Assembly (NCBI GenBank): GCA_022701275.1
Contig: CP031740.1
Location: 4,537,001-4,601,000 of the forward strand
Origin: Microcoleus vaginatus PCC 9802
Lineage (GTDB): Bacteria > Cyanobacteriota > Cyanobacteriia > Cyanobacteriales > Microcoleaceae
Length of the DNA: 64,000 nucleotides
Direction of reading: 5' to 3'
The notes beneath the pieces were generated by a model. The model saw only the letters and a program-made list of their open reading frames with translations. It had not been told where the DNA came from and ran no database searches. Below are positions 7,828 through 14,604 of the stretch, piece by piece; the stretch's first letter is position 1; each line of letters begins with the position of its first letter. The translations under genes and the position numbers were made by a program.

Positions 7828-9336
7828 ATGGCTAGAGACTTGCGGGGATTCCTAAAACTACTCGAAGAACGGGGACAACTGCGCCGGATTAGCGCTTTAG
7901 TCGATTCCGACCTCGAAATTGCCGAAATTTCCAACCAAATGCTGCAAAAAGGCGGCCCCGGATTGCTGTTTGAAAACGTCAAAGGCGCAGATTTCCCCGT
8001 TGCGATTAACCTGTTGGGTACGGAACAGCGCGTTTGCTGGGCGATGAACATGGAAAAGCCGATCGAACTAGAAGAGCTCGGCAAAAAACTGGGAATGCTG
8101 CAACAGCCAAAACCGCCGAAAAAGATTTCCCAAGCCATAGAATTCGGCAAAGTGCTGTTTGACGTAGTGAAAGCCAAACCGGGCCGAGACTTTTTCCCAG
8201 CTTGTCAGCAAGTGGTATTTGAGGGAGAAGGGGTGGATTTGAACAAAATCCCGATGATTCGCCCTTATACGGGAGATGCGGGCAAAATTATCACCCTGGG
8301 TTTGGTAATTACCAAAGATTGCGAAACGGGTACGCCGAATGTGGGGGTTTATCGGTTGCAGTTGCAGTCAAAAAACACGATGACTGTACACTGGTTATCG
8401 GTGCGGGGCGGCGCGCGGCACTTGCGGAAAGCGGCGCAGGCTGGTAAAAAGTTGGAAGTTGCGATCGCCCTGGGAGTCGATCCCCTGATTATTCTCGCTG
8501 CAGCAACCCCAATTCCTGTAGATTTATCGGAATGGTTATTTGCGGGACTTTACGGCGGTTCCGGCGTGCAATTGGCGAAGTGCAAAACCGTAGATTTGGA
8601 AGTACCGGCGGACTCGGAAATTGTGTTAGAAGGAACGATTACGCCGGGGGAAGTTCTGCCCGACGGGCCCTTCGGGGATCACATGGGTTATTACGGCGGC
8701 GTGGAAGATTCGCCGTTGGTGCGGTTCCACTGCATGACGCACCGGAAAGACCCGATTTATCTGACCACATTTAGCGGGCGGCCGCCGAAAGAAGAAGCAA
8801 TGATGGCGATCGCGCTTAACCGTATTTATACCCCTATTTTGCGGCAGCAAGTATCGGAAATTGTCGATTTCTTCTTACCGATGGAAGCCCTGAGTTATAA
8901 AGCGGCAATTATCTCGATTGATAAAGCATATCCCGGTCAAGCGCGCAGGGCTGCTTTAGCATTTTGGAGTGCATTACCGCAGTTTACTTACACTAAGTTT
9001 GTGATTGTTGTGGATAAAAGTATCAACATTCGCGACCCGCGTCAAGTAGTTTGGGCAATTAGTTCTAAAGTCGATCCTGTTCGGGATGTATTTATTCTCC
9101 CGAATACGCCTTTTGATACGTTAGATTTTGCCAGTGAAAAGATTGGTTTGGGAGGCAGAATGGGGATTGATGCTACTACGAAGATGCCGCCGGAAACCGA
9201 TCACGAATGGGGTGAAGTTTTGGAATCCGACCCGGATGTGGCGGCGATGGTAGAAAGGCGTTGGGCCGAGTATGGTTTGGCAGATTTGAATTTGGGAGAA
9301 GTCGATCCGAATTTGTTTGGATATGAGATGAGGTAG
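7828..9336 (+). CDS. ubiD: UbiD-family prenylated-FMN decarboxylase
   Basis: The 502-residue protein matches UbiD (3-octaprenyl-4-hydroxybenzoate carboxy-lyase) along its whole length. Visible family landmarks are NVGVYRLQ, HWLSVRGGARH and GPFGDHMGYYGG, which hold the prenyl-FMN/metal pocket and the catalytic Arg-Glu pair. In cyanobacteria this enzyme decarboxylates the prenylated hydroxybenzoate on the way to plastoquinone. The ATG at 7828 begins MARDLRGFLKLLEERGQLRR, the normal N-terminus. It is monocistronic, followed by a good terminator at 9365. No ubiX is seen nearby. Confidence 0.93.
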   Translation: MARDLRGFLKLLEERGQLRRISALVDSDLEIAEISNQMLQKGGPGLLFENVKGADFPVAINLLGTEQRVCWAMNMEKPIELEELGKKLGMLQQPKPPKKISQAIEFGKVLFDVVKAKPGRDFFPACQQVVFEGEGVDLNKIPMIRPYTGDAGKIITLGLVITKDCETGTPNVGVYRLQLQSKNTMTVHWLSVRGGARHLRKAAQAGKKLEVAIALGVDPLIILAAATPIPVDLSEWLFAGLYGGSGVQLAKCKTVDLEVPADSEIVLEGTITPGEVLPDGPFGDHMGYYGGVEDSPLVRFHCMTHRKDPIYLTTFSGRPPKEEAMMAIALNRIYTPILRQQVSEIVDFFLPMEALSYKAAIISIDKAYPGQARRAALAFWSALPQFTYTKFVIVVDKSINIRDPRQVVWAISSKVDPVRDVFILPNTPFDTLDFASEKIGLGGRMGIDATTKMPPETDHEWGEVLESDPDVAAMVERRWAEYGLADLNLGEVDPNLFGYEMR

Positions 9337-9364
9337 GAAAGGAACCGTAAAGGCGCAGAGGATG

Positions 9365-9391
9365 AAGGGAGAGAATTTCTCCCTTTTTTTT
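9365..9391 (+). terminator. Rho-independent terminator after ubiD
   Basis: AAGGGAGA and TCTCCCTT form an 8-bp stem around a 5-base loop, directly followed by a run of T. Confidence 0.85.
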
Positions 9392-9512
9392 CTGGAGTTT
9401 GATAAACTGGATTTACGCATTTTAAGGTAATTCTCTCATTCTGAGCGAAGCGAAGAATCTGGGTCGATGCTTCGTTGATAGGACTAAAGCCAAAAATTAA
9501 AGAGGAGGAGGC

Positions 9513-9536
9513 ATGAGTAAATTAATATGCACGTGA
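9513..9536 (+). other. Seven-codon leader ORF overlapping the higB start
   Basis: ATG AGT AAA TTA ATA TGC ACG TGA sits directly behind the strongest ribosome site in the region (AGGAGGAGG, 9503-9511). The toxin ATG (9527) lies inside it in another frame. Ribosomes loaded at the strong site would end seven bases past the toxin start, so translational coupling is possible. It may equally be chance. Confidence 0.35.
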
Positions 9537-9814
9537 TCACCCGCAAACGGCTGAATGAGTTTACTAAACTTCATCCAGATACAACAAATGCCTTGGTTCA
9601 GTGGTACAAACTGGTCAAACAAAATGAATTTGCGACCTTCGTTGAACTCCGTGAACTATTTCCATCTGCCGATCAAGTCGGGAAATTGACAGTCTTCAAT
9701 ATAGGAGGGAATAAAGTTCGACTCATTGCTGCTATTCATTACAATCGGAAGAAAGTCTACATTCGGGCGGTATTAACTCACTCAGAATACGATGAAGAGA
9801 GGTGGAAAGAATGA
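9527..9814 (+). CDS. higB: HigB-type toxin (RelE-fold mRNA interferase)
   Basis: The 95-residue protein starts MHVITRKRLNEFTKLHPD and carries the core VGKLTVFNIGGNKVRLIAAI followed by KKVYIRAVLTHSEYD, the standard layout of the HigB toxin family, which cleaves ribosome-bound mRNA. The toxin gene precedes its antitoxin gene, as is normal for higBA. Its stop overlaps the antitoxin start (ATGA), implying coupled translation. The start is fixed by the family N-terminus MHVI, although the strongest ribosome site feeds a short leader frame instead. Confidence 0.9.
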   Translation: MHVITRKRLNEFTKLHPDTTNALVQWYKLVKQNEFATFVELRELFPSADQVGKLTVFNIGGNKVRLIAAIHYNRKKVYIRAVLTHSEYDEERWKE

Positions 9815-10047
9815 TGCAAAGTCTTAATCTGGATCAAACAATTGCTGCTTGGTCATCCATTGCTAAAACGGTTTTTGTCCCTCACACCGAACAGGAATAC
9901 GAGCGTTTAGTCGAACTATTAGATAGCCTTATAGATCAAGTGGGCGAGGATGAAAGTCATCCCCTGGCTTCGATGATGGACGTTATTGGTGTTTTAATCG
10001 AAAACTATGAAGCTGAACATATTCCTGAATTAGAAGAGGTTGGGTAA
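9811..10047 (+). CDS. Short HigA-like antitoxin without a visible HTH
   Basis: The start at 9811 overlaps the toxin stop by four bases and has GAGGTG seven bases upstream. A GTG at 9802 is the alternative. The 78 residues contain TEQEYERLVELLDSLIDQVGEDESHPLASMMDVIGVLIENYEAEHIPE, which matches the N-terminal toxin-binding part of HigA-2-like antitoxins. The usual DNA-binding HTH that follows this part in longer relatives is missing; the frame stops after EEVG. It may bind toxin but not DNA, or it may be a truncated gene. Confidence 0.8.
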   Translation: MMQSLNLDQTIAAWSSIAKTVFVPHTEQEYERLVELLDSLIDQVGEDESHPLASMMDVIGVLIENYEAEHIPELEEVG

Positions 10048-10051
10048 CTCA

Positions 10052-10177
10052 CTATTCCGCTTTGACCCACAAAGCCATGAAGTTTACATTTTCGCAGGCG
10101 ACGAATTGCAAATCATTGTCTTCCTGTATGAAAACTGGAGTTTTGTAGATGAAGCGATGCGCCAAAAATTTGAGTGA
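10052..10177 (+). pseudogene. Remnant of a small cyanobacterial protein (DUF6888-like)
   Basis: An open stretch without a start codon reads LFRFDPQSHEVYIFAGDELQ followed by IIVFLYENWSFVDEAMRQKFE and a stop. The RFD...VYIFAGDE pattern is like the C-terminal half of small cyanobacterial DUF6888-type proteins. The N-terminal half is absent and the upstream bases belong to the antitoxin. This is probably a deletion relic; the family call is from memory of the pattern and is tentative. Confidence 0.35.
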
Positions 10178-10209
10178 GAAATTGGAAACAATCGCTCTAG
10201 CAGCAACAG

Positions 10210-12510
10210 CTACTCCGTCTCCCGAAGTTGCTGAAGCATTGCTTGCGTTGTTGGATGCTGGGAAAGTTGCGAGTCTTGACCCGGTGATATCGCCTGCTGG
10301 AGACAAGCAATGAAATTGCTCCAAATAGTTTGAGTGTTGGGATGCTCCTCTCCCAATCGGTTAGACAAGATTTCTAATGCTCGTAGATACAAAGGTTCCG
10401 CCTCCGGGTAGCGCCCCATTGCATAGTACAGCCCTGCCAGATTGTTCAAACTCCCTGCCGTATCGGGATGGTCGGCTCCGAGGTACTGTTCACAGATAGC
10501 GAGCGAGCGCACATACAAAGGTTCCGCCTCTGGGTAGCGCCCCATTGACTCGTACAGCGCTGCCAGATTGTTCAAAGTCGTTGCCGTATGGGGATGGTCG
10601 GCTCCGAGGTACTGTTCACAGATAGCGAGCGAGCGCACTAACAAGGGTTCCGCCTCTGGGTAGCGCCCCATTGCCTGGTACAGCATTGCCAGATTGTTCA
10701 AACTCATTGCCGTATTGGGATGGTCGGCTCCGAGGTACTGTTCTCTGATAGCGAGCGATCGCACTAACAAAGGTTCCGCCTCTGGGTAGCGCCCCATTGA
10801 CTGGTACAACAATGCCAGATAGTTCAAACTCGATGCCGTATGCGGATGGTCGGCTCCGAGGTACTGTTCTTCGATCGCTCGCGAGCGCACTAACAAGGGT
10901 TCCGCCTCTGGGTAGCGCCCCATTGACTCGTACAGCGCTCCCAGATAGTTCAAACTCATTGCCGTATGCGGATGGTCGGCTCCGAGGTACTGTTCTTCGA
11001 TCGCTCGCGAGCGCACTAACAAGGGTTCCGCCTCTGGGTAGCGCCCCATTGCCTTGTACAGCATTGCCAGATTCTTCAAACTCATTGCCGTATGGGGATG
11101 GTCGGCTCCGAGGTACTGTTCACAGATAGCGAGCGAGCGCACTAACAAGGGTTCCGCTTCTGGGTAGCGCCCCATTGACTCGTACAGCGCTGCCAGATTG
11201 TTCAAACCCAATGCCGTATAGGGATGGTCGGCTCCGTAGCGTTCCTCCGTCATCTGCAGGCAAGCTTTCAACCATTTCTCCGCCTCTGCCCACAAACTCT
11301 GGCTCTGGGCAACCCACGCTAAGACCGTGAAAAACCACATAGCATCAGTGCTATCTTCCAGCAAATGCGACCATTGCTCCGCCACCACCGCCAAATGGGG
11401 CAGCACCTGTTTCAACCGTTCCTGCACCTCCAGCGTCACCGTCTGCGGAATCGTCTTCGTCACCGATGTCAACACCACAGCAAAGCTTCTCCGCAAATTC
11501 TCCGCATCCGCCCGTTCCTGCAACTTGGTCGCAAAAAACTCTCGAATCAACGCATGAAGTTGATAGCGTACCTGCACCTGCCGAAACTCAGCCGCATCGG
11601 AGGTTTCATCCTCCACCAGCGACAGCAAACTCTGTTCCAGCAGTTCGTAATCCCGACAATCCTCCAAATCCTCCTCATCCCAATCCGGCAAACACTCGGT
11701 TACCAACTTCCAAGGAATCGGAGCCAGAGCAAACACGCTCAGCAGACACCCCAGCGTGCGCGCCGGAGGCTTCAACTCCGCCCAACTCAACTCAAAAGCT
11801 GCCGCCACTCCGCGCCTAGCCGTCATCCCAGCTTCCGCCTCCTGCAATGCCCGCGCTTCCAATCGCTGACTCTGCAACCGTTGCAGCACTGTTGCCAAGG
11901 GCAGCCTCTCCTTGCGTCGCAGATAGCGCCCCACCAGTTCGATGCCCAAAGGCAAATAATCCAACCACTGACAAAGCGCTTCAGCATCTTCAAGCTGGGC
12001 ATCAATATTTAAACCCAGTCGGTTTCCCGGCAAATCCCCTGCCGTCAGCCGCAGCAAGTTTAGCGCCGCCTCTGGTTTCAACACTTTTAACGGCAAACAC
12101 CCCACAGGCGACGGCACAATTTGTCGCGCTGTCAGCAACACTTTAAAGCGGGGATTTCTAGGCAGCAACGGCTGCACCGCCCGGTAATCATTGACATCAT
12201 CCAATACCAGCAGAGCATTCCCAGAGGTTTGTTTTGCCCACTCTTCGTAGCAAAACTGCAACCGTTCCTCCAGATTGTCGAGAGTATCCGGCGGCTGAAT
12301 TCCCATTCGCAGCGCTTTTTGCAACACCTGTGGCGCTAAATCGTTGTCCCGGACAAACAGCCACCAAATCCCCGCTGGATAGGTGTTGCAGTCGCGGTGA
12401 AATGTTGCATACTGCCATGCCAATTCTGTCTTGCCGATGCCGCCCATTCCCGACGCAGCGGCAATGGCAACGCGGCTTCCATCCTGCAACAATCCGTGCA
12501 ACTGCTGCAT
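10210..12510 (-). CDS. NB-ARC ATPase with C-terminal TPR repeats (STAND protein)
   Basis: From the first ATG the protein has 766 residues. Walker A is GMGGIGKTELAW (about residues 22-33) and Walker B ALLVLDDVND, followed by an NB-ARC helical region and an all-helical linker. The C-terminal third is seven near-identical 42-residue TPR units (GRYPEAEPLLVRSLAI core). STAND proteins of this layout sense a ligand with the repeats and switch by ATP-driven oligomerisation; many bacterial ones act in defence. The frame is open about 43 codons upstream of this ATG and encodes PSELGSKNFVGRDEE, the conserved lead-in to NB-ARC, but has no ATG, GTG or TTG there. The true N-terminus may come by -1 frameshifting from the upstream gene (fused length 966). 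Confidence 0.9.
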   Translation of the reverse strand: MQQLHGLLQDGSRVAIAAASGMGGIGKTELAWQYATFHRDCNTYPAGIWWLFVRDNDLAPQVLQKALRMGIQPPDTLDNLEERLQFCYEEWAKQTSGNALLVLDDVNDYRAVQPLLPRNPRFKVLLTARQIVPSPVGCLPLKVLKPEAALNLLRLTAGDLPGNRLGLNIDAQLEDAEALCQWLDYLPLGIELVGRYLRRKERLPLATVLQRLQSQRLEARALQEAEAGMTARRGVAAAFELSWAELKPPARTLGCLLSVFALAPIPWKLVTECLPDWDEEDLEDCRDYELLEQSLLSLVEDETSDAAEFRQVQVRYQLHALIREFFATKLQERADAENLRRSFAVVLTSVTKTIPQTVTLEVQERLKQVLPHLAVVAEQWSHLLEDSTDAMWFFTVLAWVAQSQSLWAEAEKWLKACLQMTEERYGADHPYTALGLNNLAALYESMGRYPEAEPLLVRSLAICEQYLGADHPHTAMSLKNLAMLYKAMGRYPEAEPLLVRSRAIEEQYLGADHPHTAMSLNYLGALYESMGRYPEAEPLLVRSRAIEEQYLGADHPHTASSLNYLALLYQSMGRYPEAEPLLVRSLAIREQYLGADHPNTAMSLNNLAMLYQAMGRYPEAEPLLVRSLAICEQYLGADHPHTATTLNNLAALYESMGRYPEAEPLYVRSLAICEQYLGADHPDTAGSLNNLAGLYYAMGRYPEAEPLYLRALEILSNRLGEEHPNTQTIWSNFIACLQQAISPGQDSQLSQHPTTQAMLQQLRETE
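10351..11232 (-). repeat. Seven 126-bp tandem repeats encoding 42-residue TPR units
   Basis: Each unit encodes ADHPxTAxSLNNLAxLYxxM followed by GRYPEAEPLLVRSLAICEQYLG. Neighbouring units are almost identical in DNA, which points to recent unit duplication or gene conversion in the sensor part of the protein. Confidence 0.92.
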
Positions 12511-12585
12511 TTCCTCATCCCGTCCGACAAAGTTTTTGGAACCGAGTTCGGAGGGAATATCGTATAGTTGGTAAAAACTTGTGAA

Positions 12586-12627
12586 ACCTGGATTGGGTGT
12601 TTTTCGCTCCAGGTCTAGGACTTTTTT
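12586..12627 (-). promoter_or_regulatory. Candidate programmed -1 ribosomal frameshift signal
   Basis: On the minus strand the upstream gene reads GCA AAA AAG TCC TAG. The heptamer A AAA AAG (12621-12627) is the canonical bacterial slippery sequence, as in dnaX. After a 6-nt spacer comes a perfect 7-bp stem, ACCTGGA (12608-12614) with TCCAGGT (12586-12592), around a 15-nt loop; it can grow by one G-T and one A-T pair. A -1 slip places ribosomes exactly in the NB-ARC frame. A weak AAGG lies about seven bases before the heptamer. Confidence 0.65.
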
Positions 12628-13109
12628 GCTAATACCTTAGACCATTTCCAAAACGTTGGGAAATGCTGCTGTAAAAAATTCTCTGTATCGAATTCTCCCT
12701 CTATGGAAATTCCTAAAAACGGCGGAATGCTTGAGATTACGCCTTTAAGTTTCGCGGCTGCTGTCGGCCCCGGTTCGTTCAGCTTGTCCCGGATCTGCCA
12801 CACAATCTGAAGCACTTCATCGGGATACTGTCGCTGCACTTCAATTTGCCCAATTTCTTCGACAACCTGGGCAACAATAACCTCAGCTTCCTGTTCGGGA
12901 ATTTCCACTGTTTTCGTTTGCTGAGCGAGAATCTGCCAATACTCCTTCTCGTACTCCCGGATTTTCGGCTTAATTTTTTCTTGCAACCGCTGCTCAGCTT
13001 GGATTTGTGGTAGTCCTGTTGTCAGGATAGCTTCTTGCTCTAAAGCGTGTTGCTGGTCTCGCAGAGATTTCAGGTTTTTTTCAAGTTGAGACAGACGATC
13101 GATCGGCAT
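12615..13109 (-). CDS. Helical N-terminal partner of the NB-ARC protein
   Basis: The 164-residue protein begins MPIDRLSQLEKNLKSLRDQQ, a likely coiled coil, and continues with EYWQILAQQTKTVEIPEQEA and a region ending in FDTENFLQQHFPTFWKWSKV. I know similar sequences from cyanobacteria, placed directly before NB-ARC/TPR domains, and take it as an effector or coupling domain; no enzyme motif is visible. The start at 13109 has GGAG eight bases upstream. A longer frame to 13298 would include a spacer repeat and is not believed. Its stop lies inside the extended NB-ARC frame, just after the slippery heptamer. Confidence 0.82.
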   Translation of the reverse strand: MPIDRLSQLEKNLKSLRDQQHALEQEAILTTGLPQIQAEQRLQEKIKPKIREYEKEYWQILAQQTKTVEIPEQEAEVIVAQVVEEIGQIEVQRQYPDEVLQIVWQIRDKLNEPGPTAAAKLKGVISSIPPFLGISIEGEFDTENFLQQHFPTFWKWSKVLAKKS

Positions 13110-13216
13110 TGATTTAACTCCGGCAGACTGAACAACTCCTGACTTTAGTCTACAACCGGAAAATTCCAATATACGCATTAATGCGATCGAACTGATATCT
13201 TGCATTTTTTGCCAGA

Positions 13217-13385
13217 TTCCGGCAGGGGTTGAAACCCCTGCCTCAAAGCGAAAGTCCACGCTTTTTGGACTGAAGAAAGGAGTGATTAAAAATTTCAAAA
13301 AAAGGATTGAAGCGGAGCTTGATCGCCTTTTCAGTCGTCTTTAGACGACTTGAGCTTTGAGGCGGGGGTTTCAACCCCCGACGGA
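13217..13385. repeat. Inverted pair of double-hairpin repeats (MITE/REPIN-like)
   Basis: The left unit (13217-13274) and right unit (13330-13385) are inverted copies of the element at 1337-1395. Each has a GGGGTTgAAACCCC-type hairpin, CCTCAAAGC, and a second AGTCC/GGACT-type hairpin. The inverted pair with a 55-bp centre looks like a non-autonomous palindromic element inserted between the HTH genes and the NB-ARC partner gene. Confidence 0.7.
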
Positions 13386-13423
13386 CTGTTGCAAGAAGTG
13401 CAAAAACTAAATCACAAATCAGT

Positions 13424-13636
13424 TTACCGTTCCAAAACCTCAACCAAGTCTTCCACCATCACATCGAAGACTTCAGCAAGTTTCTGCAAAGCCATGTAGT
13501 CCACGGTTGCCATTTTGGGAGCTTGGGCGTATGTTTTAACCGTGCTGTAGGGAATTCCCGTTCTGTCAGAGACTTCTTTCAGCGTCCAACCCTTTTCCTC
13601 AGCTAGTTCTCGAACTCGCAACCGTATTAACCCCAT
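13424..13636 (-). CDS. Small XRE/Cro-type HTH regulator, tandem copy 1
   Basis: The 70-residue protein is almost wholly a Cro/C1-type helix-turn-helix: MGLIRLRVRELAEEKGWTLK, then EVSDRTGIPYSTVKTYAQ as the recognition region, and a C-terminal DYMALQKLAEVFDVMVEDLV helix pair. It is likely a dimeric DNA-binding repressor. It is the nearest of three tandem copies (233-bp period) to the NB-ARC operon and on the same strand. Control of that operon is plausible but not shown. Confidence 0.85.
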   Translation of the reverse strand: MGLIRLRVRELAEEKGWTLKEVSDRTGIPYSTVKTYAQAPKMATVDYMALQKLAEVFDVMVEDLVEVLER

Positions 13637-13656
13637 CTTCCCGCTGACAAATCAGT

Positions 13657-13869
13657 TTATTGTTCCAAAATCTCAACTAAATCTTCGATCGCAATATCGA
13701 ACGCACGAGCCATCTTGTCGAAAGCTGTGTAGTCAACGGTAGCCATGCCTGGAGAATTGGCATAGGTAACGATCGTGGTATAGGGAATACCTGTTCTTTT
13801 GGAGACTTCTGTTAGATTCCAACCCTTTTCTTGAGCAAATTCTCGAACTCGCAGCCTAATTCGTCCCCT
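13657..13869 (-). pseudogene. HTH tandem copy 2, start codon lost
   Basis: The 70-codon frame is intact and clearly homologous (RLRVREFAQEKGWNLTEVSK then RTGIPYTTIVTYANSP), but the start codon position reads AGG instead of ATG. No ATG, GTG or TTG occurs between the upstream in-frame TGA and this point. The only internal ATGs would delete the helix-turn-helix. It has diverged more than copies 1 and 3, as expected for an untranslated copy. Confidence 0.75.
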
Positions 13870-13889
13870 ATTCCCAGCAAAAAATCAGC

Positions 13890-14102
13890 CTACTCTTCCA
13901 AAATCTCCACTAAATCTTCGATCGCAATATCGAACACGCGAGCCATTTTGTTTAAAGCTGTGTAATCTACCGTTGCCAGCTTGGGAGAATGGGCATAGCT
14001 TCTAACCGTACTGTAAGGAATGCCCGATCGCTCAGAAACTTCTTTAAGCGTCCAACCCTTTTCCTCAGCTAGTTCTCGAACCCGCAACCGAATTAGACCC
14101 AT
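13890..14102 (-). CDS. Small XRE/Cro-type HTH regulator, tandem copy 3
   Basis: This 70-residue protein shares its first 21 residues with copy 1 (MGLIRLRVRELAEEKGWTLK...) and differs mainly in the recognition helix (SERSGIPYSTVRSYAH) and C-terminal half (ALNKMARVFDIAIEDLVEIL). The two live copies may therefore bind related but different sites and could heterodimerise. It is the first gene of the minus-strand run. The upstream spacer (14103-14232) has an AT-rich stretch and two HIP1 octamers. Confidence 0.85.
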   Translation of the reverse strand: MGLIRLRVRELAEEKGWTLKEVSERSGIPYSTVRSYAHSPKLATVDYTALNKMARVFDIAIEDLVEILEE

Positions 14103-14232
14103 CTTGCACTTGACAGTCGATACGAACGTATCATAAAATTAATATTATCAAATTAGCGATCGCCCTCCGACCTGATAAATCAAGAGCGATCGCCTTTCAT
14201 TCACCACCCACAAAAGTGGGAAGGATTTTCCT

Positions 14233-14475
14233 ATGATACCAAAACAACCGACATATCGCGATCGACTTCAACCTTGGCATCTAATTCGCCACCTCCCCAA
14301 CTGTCAGCGGTTAACAGTCGCCCGTTTCGCCCGCCGCCGTGATGCCGAATCTTACCTAAATGCACTGCGCCGCTTAATGCCCGCAGTCCCGCATACAATT
14401 GTGTTCGTAAATGCGGTGTCTGTGTTGGATGAAAACAGCGTTCCAATTCCGATGCAATTGCCGATCGAAGTTTAA
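14233..14475 (+). CDS. Small conserved cyanobacterial protein
   Basis: This 80-residue basic protein reads RDRLQPWHLIRHLPNCQRLT, then VARFARRRDAESYLNALRRLMP. The pattern PWxxIRxLPNxQRxxVxRFxxRxDAExxLxxLRxLxP is one I recognise from short uncharacterised cyanobacterial proteins; it resembles a single alpha/beta ferredoxin-like fold. No catalytic motif is visible. It lies head to head with the HTH genes, 130 bp away. Confidence 0.7.
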   Translation: MIPKQPTYRDRLQPWHLIRHLPNCQRLTVARFARRRDAESYLNALRRLMPAVPHTIVFVNAVSVLDENSVPIPMQLPIEV

Positions 14476-14604
14476 TTGTTGAAAAGTGCGATCGCCCTTC
14501 CACAAATAGGAATTATTCTATTTGACAGGAAGTGCGATCGCCCCTAATTTTCCCAAAACAACATTGCTAAACTATAAATAGAGTTGAGTCAAGGAGTCAC
14601 ATCA

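Noticed and set aside
10797-11129. Plus-strand frame with repeats DSSNSLPYADGRLRGTVLRS
   Set aside because: It is the complement of the TPR repeats of the NB-ARC gene; its repeat structure comes from that gene.
13110-13298. N-terminal extension of the NB-ARC partner protein
   Set aside because: It runs through the dispersed double-hairpin repeat; the ATG at 13109 has a good ribosome site.
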